Positions 59,253 through 64,000 of a stretch of DNA of 64,000 bases are shown here, one piece after another. Numbering within the stretch: the stretch's first letter is position 1; every line of letters starts with the position of its first letter. Position numbers and translations under genes: made by a program. The stretch is from contig NZ_BCQR01000012.1 in the NCBI RefSeq assembly GCF_001552175.1, positions 1 through 64,000 on the forward strand. The letters run 5' to 3'. This DNA comes from Actinomadura kijaniata NBRC 14229 (GTDB lineage: Bacteria; Actinomycetota; Actinomycetes; Streptosporangiales; Streptosporangiaceae). The notes under the pieces were generated by a model. It saw nothing but the letters and a program-made list of their open reading frames with translations. It did not search any database and was not told the DNA's origin.

Positions 59253-61331
59253 ATGGACGCTGAGGGGGTGCTGGCGGGGCTCGATCCGGAACAGCGGGCC
59301 GTCGCCGAGGCGGTGCGGGGCCCGGTCTGCGTGCTGGCCGGGGCCGGGACGGGCAAGACGCGCGCGATCACGCACCGGATCGCCTACGCGACGCTGACCG
59401 GGGTCGTCGCGCCGCAGCAGGTGCTGGCCGTGACGTTCACCACCCGCGCCGCCGGGGAGCTGCGCGGGCGGCTGCGGCAGCTCGGCGCGCCCGGGGTGCA
59501 GGCGCGGACGTTCCACGCCGCCGCGCTGCGCCAGCTGTCCTACTTCTGGCCGAAGGTGGTCGGCGGCGACCCCCCGAAGATCATCGAGTCGAAGCTGCCG
59601 GTGGTGGCGGACGCGGCCCGTTCGGTCGGGCTGTCGCTCGGCCGCACCGAGCTGCGCGACGTCGCGAGCGAGATCGAGTGGGCGAAGGTCACCCAGCGCC
59701 GCCCCGAGGACTACGCCGCGGCGGTGAAGACCACCGGCCGCAAGCCGCCCGCCGACGTGACCGACATCGCCCACGTCTACGCGGTCTACGAGCAGCTCCG
59801 CCGCGAACGCAACCTGCTCGACTTCGAGGGGATGCTGGAGCTGACGGTCGCGGTCCTGCTGGAGCACCCCGAGGTGGCGCGGCAGGTCCACGACCAGTAC
59901 CGGTACTTCGTGGTCGACGAGTTCCAGGACGTCAACCCGCTCCAGCGGCTGCTGCTGGACACCTGGCTGGGCGGCCGCAAGGAGCTGTGCGTCGTCGGCG
60001 ACCCCAACCAGACGATCTACTCGTTCACCGGGGCGACCCCGTCCTACCTGCTGGACTTCCCGCAGGCGTTCCCGGACGCCAAGGTGATCAAGCTGGTGCG
60101 GGACTACCGCTCGACGCCGCAGGTGGTGCGCCTGGCCAACACCGTGATCGGCCAGGCGCGCGGCGAGACGGCCCGCCGCCACCGGCTCGAACTGACCGCC
60201 CAGCGCGAGGACGGCCCCGAGCCGGTCTACAACGAGTACGACGACGAGGTGGCCGAGGCCGACGACGTGGCCCGCCGCTGCCGCAAGCTGATCGACGAGG
60301 GCGTCCCGGCCCGCGAGATCGCGGTCCTGTTCCGCATCAACGCCCAGTCCGAGACCTACGAGCAGGCCCTGTCCGCCGCCGGGGTCCCCTACGTCCTGCG
60401 CGGCGCCGAGCGCTTCTTCGAGCGCCCCGAGGTCCGCGAGGCGGTGATCCGCCTCCGCGCCGCGACCCGGGGCACCGACGCCGAGACCGAGGGCATGGGC
60501 CTGATCCAGAAGGTCCGCCACGTCCTGCTGGGCGCGGGCTTCACCAACGACCCGCCCGAGGGCGCGGGCGCCGCCCGCGCCCGCTGGGAGTCGCTGGCCG
60601 CCCTGGCCCAGCTGGCCGAGGACATGGCCGCGGACAACCCGGCCGCCGACCTCCCCGACTTCGTCACCGAGCTGGAGGAACGCGCCGCCGCCCAGCACGC
60701 CCCGCCCCTGGAGGGCGTGACCCTGGCCTCCCTGCACGCCGCCAAGGGCCTGGAGTGGGACGCGGTGTTCCTCGTCGGCCTGGTCGAGGGCACCCTCCCG
60801 ATCATCTACGCCGAGACGCCCGACCAGGCTGAGGAGGAGCGCCGCCTGTTCTACGTGGGCATCACCCGCGCCCGCGAGCACCTGTCCCTGTCCTGGGCGC
60901 TCGCGCGTTCCCCGGGCGGGCCGCGCTTCCGCCGCCCCTCCCGCTTCCTGGAGGGCGTGACGACCAAGGTCACCACCCACACTCCGGCCCGCGCCGACCG
61001 CACCAAGCGCCGCACCACCAAGAGCGGCCCCCAGCCCTGCCGGGTCTGCGGCCGCCCCCTCACCGCCCCCGTGGAACGCAAGCTGGGCCGCTGCGAGGAC
61101 TGCCCCGCCGCGTTCAACGAGGACCTCCTGCTCCGCCTGAAGGAGTGGCGCACCGAGACGGCCGCCGACCAGAAGATCCCGGCCTACGTGGTCTTCACCG
61201 ACGCGACCCTCCAGGCCATCGCCGAACGCGACCCCGCCACCCTGGAGGAGCTGGCCCAGATCCCCGGCGTCGGCAAGGTCAAGCTCGACAAGTACGGCGA
61301 GGCGGTGCTGTCCCTCTGCGGCGGGGGGTGA
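59253..61331 (+). CDS. uvrD2: SF1 DNA helicase UvrD2 with HRDC domain
   Basis: A 692-residue 3'-5' helicase: Walker A AGAGTGKTR, VTFTTRAAGEL, DEFQDVNP, NQTIYSFTGA, HAAKGLEWD and YVGITRAREHL. It ends with a tetracysteine (CRVCG...CEDC, about 595-617) and an HRDC domain, the hallmark of actinobacterial UvrD2, which is essential in mycobacteria. ATG at 59253 lies behind GGGGGG. It acts in repair and replication. Confidence 0.94.
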   Translation: MDAEGVLAGLDPEQRAVAEAVRGPVCVLAGAGTGKTRAITHRIAYATLTGVVAPQQVLAVTFTTRAAGELRGRLRQLGAPGVQARTFHAAALRQLSYFWPKVVGGDPPKIIESKLPVVADAARSVGLSLGRTELRDVASEIEWAKVTQRRPEDYAAAVKTTGRKPPADVTDIAHVYAVYEQLRRERNLLDFEGMLELTVAVLLEHPEVARQVHDQYRYFVVDEFQDVNPLQRLLLDTWLGGRKELCVVGDPNQTIYSFTGATPSYLLDFPQAFPDAKVIKLVRDYRSTPQVVRLANTVIGQARGETARRHRLELTAQREDGPEPVYNEYDDEVAEADDVARRCRKLIDEGVPAREIAVLFRINAQSETYEQALSAAGVPYVLRGAERFFERPEVREAVIRLRAATRGTDAETEGMGLIQKVRHVLLGAGFTNDPPEGAGAARARWESLAALAQLAEDMAADNPAADLPDFVTELEERAAAQHAPPLEGVTLASLHAAKGLEWDAVFLVGLVEGTLPIIYAETPDQAEEERRLFYVGITRAREHLSLSWALARSPGGPRFRRPSRFLEGVTTKVTTHTPARADRTKRRTTKSGPQPCRVCGRPLTAPVERKLGRCEDCPAAFNEDLLLRLKEWRTETAADQKIPAYVVFTDATLQAIAERDPATLEELAQIPGVGKVKLDKYGEAVLSLCGGG

Positions 61332-61370
61332 GACACCGGCCACACCCCGCGATTTGGGAGACTGATCGGC

Positions 61371-62234
61371 GTGAAGGAGTCACTGAAAGCACTGCTGGAC
61401 ATCCTCGACCTGGAACAGATCGAGAACGACATCTTCCGGGGCCGCAGCCCCGAGGACCGCCAACAGCGGGTCTTCGGCGGCCAGGTCGCGGGCCAGGCCC
61501 TCGTCGCCGCGGGCCGCACCGTCCCGGTGGACCGCTCCGTCCACTCGCTCCACGCCTACTTCATCCGCCCCGGCGACCCGTCGGTCCCGATCGTCTACAC
61601 GGTCGACCGCGTCCGCGACGGCCGCTCCTTCACCACCCGCCGCGTCCTGGCGATCCAGCACGGCAAGGCCATCTTCAGCCTGTCGGCGTCGTTCCAGATC
61701 ACCGAGGACGGCCCGGCCCACCACGCCCCGATGCCCGAGGCCCCGGCCCCGGAGACCCTGCCCCCGGCCCTGGACCGCCTGACCCCGCTGTTCGGCGAGC
61801 GCTTCGCCACCGAGTTCGTCAACCGCCGCCCCTTCGACGTCCGCCACGCGACCCCCCTGACCTGGGAGGCGGCCAAGGACCCGAAGCTGACGACCCCCGA
61901 GTCCAAGGTCTGGCTGAAGGTCGACGGCGACCTCCCCGACGACCCCCTGCTGCACGTCTGCCTGATGACGTACGCCTCGGACATGACCCTGCTGGACACG
62001 GTCCTCCTGAACCACGGCCTGGCCTGGGGCGACAACCGGACGATGGGCGCCAGCCTGGACCACGCGATGTGGTTCCACAAGCCGTTCCGCGCCGACGAGT
62101 GGCTCCTCTACTACCAGGACACCCCCTTCGCCGGCGGAGCCCGCGGCCTCGCCCGAGGCCAGGTCTTCACCCAGGACGGAGACCTGGTCGTCTCGGTCAT
62201 GCAGGAGGGCCTGATCCGAGTCACCGACTCCTGA
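61371..62234 (+). CDS. tesB: Acyl-CoA thioesterase II (TesB type)
   Basis: A 287-residue double hot-dog thioesterase. The N-terminal part has RQQRVFGGQVAGQALVAA, and the C-terminal hot-dog carries the catalytic set: Asp in GASLDHAMWF, Thr/Ser in LLYYQDTPF, and Gln in VVSVMQEGLIR. It hydrolyses medium- and long-chain acyl-CoA. GTG at 61371, 39 bases after uvrD2. A terminator follows immediately. Confidence 0.93.
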   Translation: MKESLKALLDILDLEQIENDIFRGRSPEDRQQRVFGGQVAGQALVAAGRTVPVDRSVHSLHAYFIRPGDPSVPIVYTVDRVRDGRSFTTRRVLAIQHGKAIFSLSASFQITEDGPAHHAPMPEAPAPETLPPALDRLTPLFGERFATEFVNRRPFDVRHATPLTWEAAKDPKLTTPESKVWLKVDGDLPDDPLLHVCLMTYASDMTLLDTVLLNHGLAWGDNRTMGASLDHAMWFHKPFRADEWLLYYQDTPFAGGARGLARGQVFTQDGDLVVSVMQEGLIRVTDS

Positions 62235-62682
62235 CCAGCGCGAACGCGGCCCAAGGATCACCTGGGGCCGCGTTCGCGTGCAGGGCGTTGATCACAAAAG
62301 TGACCGCCATGGCGGGCTCGGCACTGCCCGGCCGCCGTCTCAGTGGCGCTCACTCCAGGCCACTGGTGGTCGCCGCAGGCCGGTGGTTCCGAGCCAGGCG
62401 CGAGCCAGTCTTCGGCAATGGTCTAGACCATATGTCGACTGGGGGTGTACTCCCTTGTGCTGTGTCCATTGATCTCAGTGAAGGTTTCGCCGGCGAGCAG
62501 CACCACAGCGAGATGTGGTAACGGGGCTCGATGTCGTGAGCGATCCATGATCGCGCTCGACTGAGGTTGTGCCCTCGCCCAACCGCCTACACGAACCCTG
62601 AGGCCCACAAAGAACTGCTGTCGTTGTGGTCTTTATCTGCTGTACACGCTGAGGCCGTCTCCCTCTAACGGTCGCCGGGCGG
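62235..62682. other. Gene-free, AT-richer junction
   Basis: 448 bases without a convincing gene. After the tesB terminator, base composition falls below that of the neighbours, especially 62420-62660. I see no tRNA, integrase or repeated att sequence. It may be decayed DNA at the border of the insertion that carries the restriction gene. Confidence 0.5.
62239..62278 (+). terminator. Terminator after tesB
   Basis: Perfect 14-base stem CGCGAACGCGGCCC / GGGCCGCGTTCGCG with a 12-base loop, starting five bases after the stop. Confidence 0.75.
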
Positions 62683-63891
62683 CTATAGAGGAGGAAAGTT
62701 CTTGTCTAGCCAGGCTTGGATGTCGGCGACGGTCTTGTAGCCGTGCTGGTGGAGGGTGTCGGTGATGTCGCGGCCGCAGACCAGGGCGATGGGGTGTCCG
62801 TCTTCGCGGACCTCTTCCTGGACCTGCTTGGCGAAGTAGGAGGTGGTGATGAAGACGCCGAAGTTGCGGTGGCGCAGCCGGGAGATCAGCCGGGAGACAT
62901 CGCGTACCCCCACCCCGTTGGTGGCGGCGTAGCACTTGGCCTCCAGTGCAAAGTCGATGGCGATGCGGTCGGCGGGCGGGCCCAGGATGTACTCGCCGAC
63001 CGCATCGCGGCCGCCGTCGCGGCTGGGCCGGGTCACATCGCAGCGCCCGGTGGCCGGGGCGATCAGCCGCCACAGTGCCACCGCGCAGGCCTCGAAGCCG
63101 TGCGGGTGCTGGCGGAAGTGGTTCCGGATCGTCTCCAAAACGGCGGTGGCCTGGGGGTTGTCAGGCAGCTGGTCGGCGGTTGTCCTGATGACGGTGGTGG
63201 GCGGGGCCAGCAGCGGTGTGCAGGCTCCGCTTTGCACCCAGGTGCGCCAGGTCGGCGGGCAGTCCCCGGCCAGCGGGTCGCCGCCGCCCAGCACGTGGGA
63301 GATCCAGGAACGGGGGATCCTGGCCTCGTCCAGCACGGTGAAGCGGGCCCGGTAGTTCTGGAAGCGCTGCCCGCCGGTGGACCGCCACACCGCAGCCAGC
63401 TCATCATCGGCGGTCAGGGTGGGGCCGCCGGGCACTAGCAGGCCGCGGAATCGCACGTCGCGCCCCTGGCTGGGGATCTTCTCAAACAGCAGGAACGGCG
63501 GGACCTTGGCGCGGTCGGCGGCTGTCCCGTGGGCGGCGGCGAAGGTGTCGCGCAGCAGCAGGTTGCCGCCGCGGGAGGTGGCGTGCAGCTCCCGTCCGGG
63601 GGTGCGGTTGTCGCCGAAGTAGGTGAAGGTGCCGGTCTGCAGGTCCAGGAAGTCGGGCCAGTCGGCCTCGCCGCCGGTGGTGTAGAGCACCGACAGGCGC
63701 ACCGTGCCCTTGAACGGGGAGCCGCAGTGCCGGAACCCGCCCTGGTTGCCCACCCCCGGGATCATCTTGGCGATCGGGTCATCGCCGGCATGGCCGCTGG
63801 AGCCACCGGCATAGGCGGTATCGACGATCAGGTCAGCAGCCCCCAGGCCCGCGAAGGAGACCCGGGAGGAGACAGAGGCAGCGACACTCAT
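62683..63891 (-). CDS. Modification-dependent restriction endonuclease, AspBHI/MspJI type
   Basis: A 402-residue protein. The N-terminal half fits the AspBHI DNA-binding domain (SVLYTTGGEADWPDFLD, TFTYFGDNRTPG), which recognises 5-methylcytosine. The C-terminal part is an Mrr-like PD-(D/E)XK nuclease (RIAIDFALEAKCYAATNG with D...E-A-K; then FGVFITTSYFAKQVQEE). Such enzymes cut methylated foreign DNA and need no cognate methyltransferase, and none is present in the window. ATG at 63891 lacks a clear ribosome-binding site. Confidence 0.85.
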   Translation of the reverse strand: MSVAASVSSRVSFAGLGAADLIVDTAYAGGSSGHAGDDPIAKMIPGVGNQGGFRHCGSPFKGTVRLSVLYTTGGEADWPDFLDLQTGTFTYFGDNRTPGRELHATSRGGNLLLRDTFAAAHGTAADRAKVPPFLLFEKIPSQGRDVRFRGLLVPGGPTLTADDELAAVWRSTGGQRFQNYRARFTVLDEARIPRSWISHVLGGGDPLAGDCPPTWRTWVQSGACTPLLAPPTTVIRTTADQLPDNPQATAVLETIRNHFRQHPHGFEACAVALWRLIAPATGRCDVTRPSRDGGRDAVGEYILGPPADRIAIDFALEAKCYAATNGVGVRDVSRLISRLRHRNFGVFITTSYFAKQVQEEVREDGHPIALVCGRDITDTLHQHGYKTVADIQAWLDKNFPPL

Positions 63892-64000
63892 GAAGCCATG
63901 GATAGCAGGGATTCCCGACACCAAGGACCTCAACTGGCTGTGCTGTGCGCCTGCCGAAGAGCTGCTGTCTCCGTAGAGGCTACAGGGCACTGCTTTGGGG

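Noticed and set aside
62278..62640. tRNA gene or att site at the island border
   Set aside because: No cloverleaf or CCA-like end could be traced and no repeated sequence marks an attachment site.
62683..63891. A complete restriction-modification system
   Set aside because: No methyltransferase is near, and the enzyme type acts on modified DNA without a partner methylase.

Overview
The window is a very GC-rich stretch (codon third positions almost always G or C) of an actinobacterial chromosome. Family content (DUF397 relic, mycosins, AdnAB, NIS siderophore synthetase, DUF3107, PLC with Tat signal) fits an Actinomadura/Streptosporangiales-type organism; that placement is inference. The backbone follows gene order known around M. 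tuberculosis Rv3198c-Rv3211: rhlE, DUF3107 + TetR, moeZ-like, an alkyltransferase-like protein, adnA-adnB, nudC, a mycoredoxin and uvrD2. Accessory blocks are inserted between these anchors.

Left block (1-5.35 kb): a tightly overlapping five-gene run plus the end of a truncated sixth gene. It encodes a CDP-alcohol phosphatidyltransferase, a zinc-less MDR dehydrogenase, a QueD/PTPS homologue with lost catalytic residues, a GT4 glycosyltransferase, a methyltransferase and a UPF0104 flippase-like membrane protein, facing a creatininase/ArfB-like hydrolase. This looks like a pathway for an unusual glycosylated lipid or pterin-derived product with no function I can name. Next come a hydrolase, a GDPD and a Tat-exported phospholipase C (5.4-9.1 kb), then rhlE with a long repetitive basic/acidic tail.

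Middle (12-35 kb): a lipoprotein, the DUF3107/TetR pair, an atypical FAD oxidoreductase, a split bacterial NHEJ set (LigD polymerase and ligase as separate genes, divergent Ku), TetR/MFS and TetR/rhodanese units with visible operators, a serine hydrolase, a histidine kinase facing a receiver-less winged-helix protein, a secreted pectate lyase with a LacI-type operator, a GDSL hydrolase, moeZ, small stress proteins, a divergent AraC/NmrA pair, DUF397 relics, a STAS protein without its phosphosite, and a small HTH gene plus Clp-N protein behind two perfect palindromes.

Right half (35.5-64 kb): two tandem copies of a membrane protein/mycosin pair without any type VII secretion core, a purine permease with divergent short PucR regulator, the DNA-repair block (ATL, AdnA, AdnB), a methyltransferase, an acyl-CoA synthetase, a two-gene siderophore-like unit (ATP-grasp + IucA/IucC) behind a candidate iron box, HD and DUF4031 proteins, an M20 peptidase, nudC, mycoredoxin, uvrD2, tesB and, after an AT-richer gap, a modification-dependent restriction endonuclease of AspBHI/MspJI type at the right edge. 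No tRNA, rRNA, CRISPR array or insertion sequence was seen.
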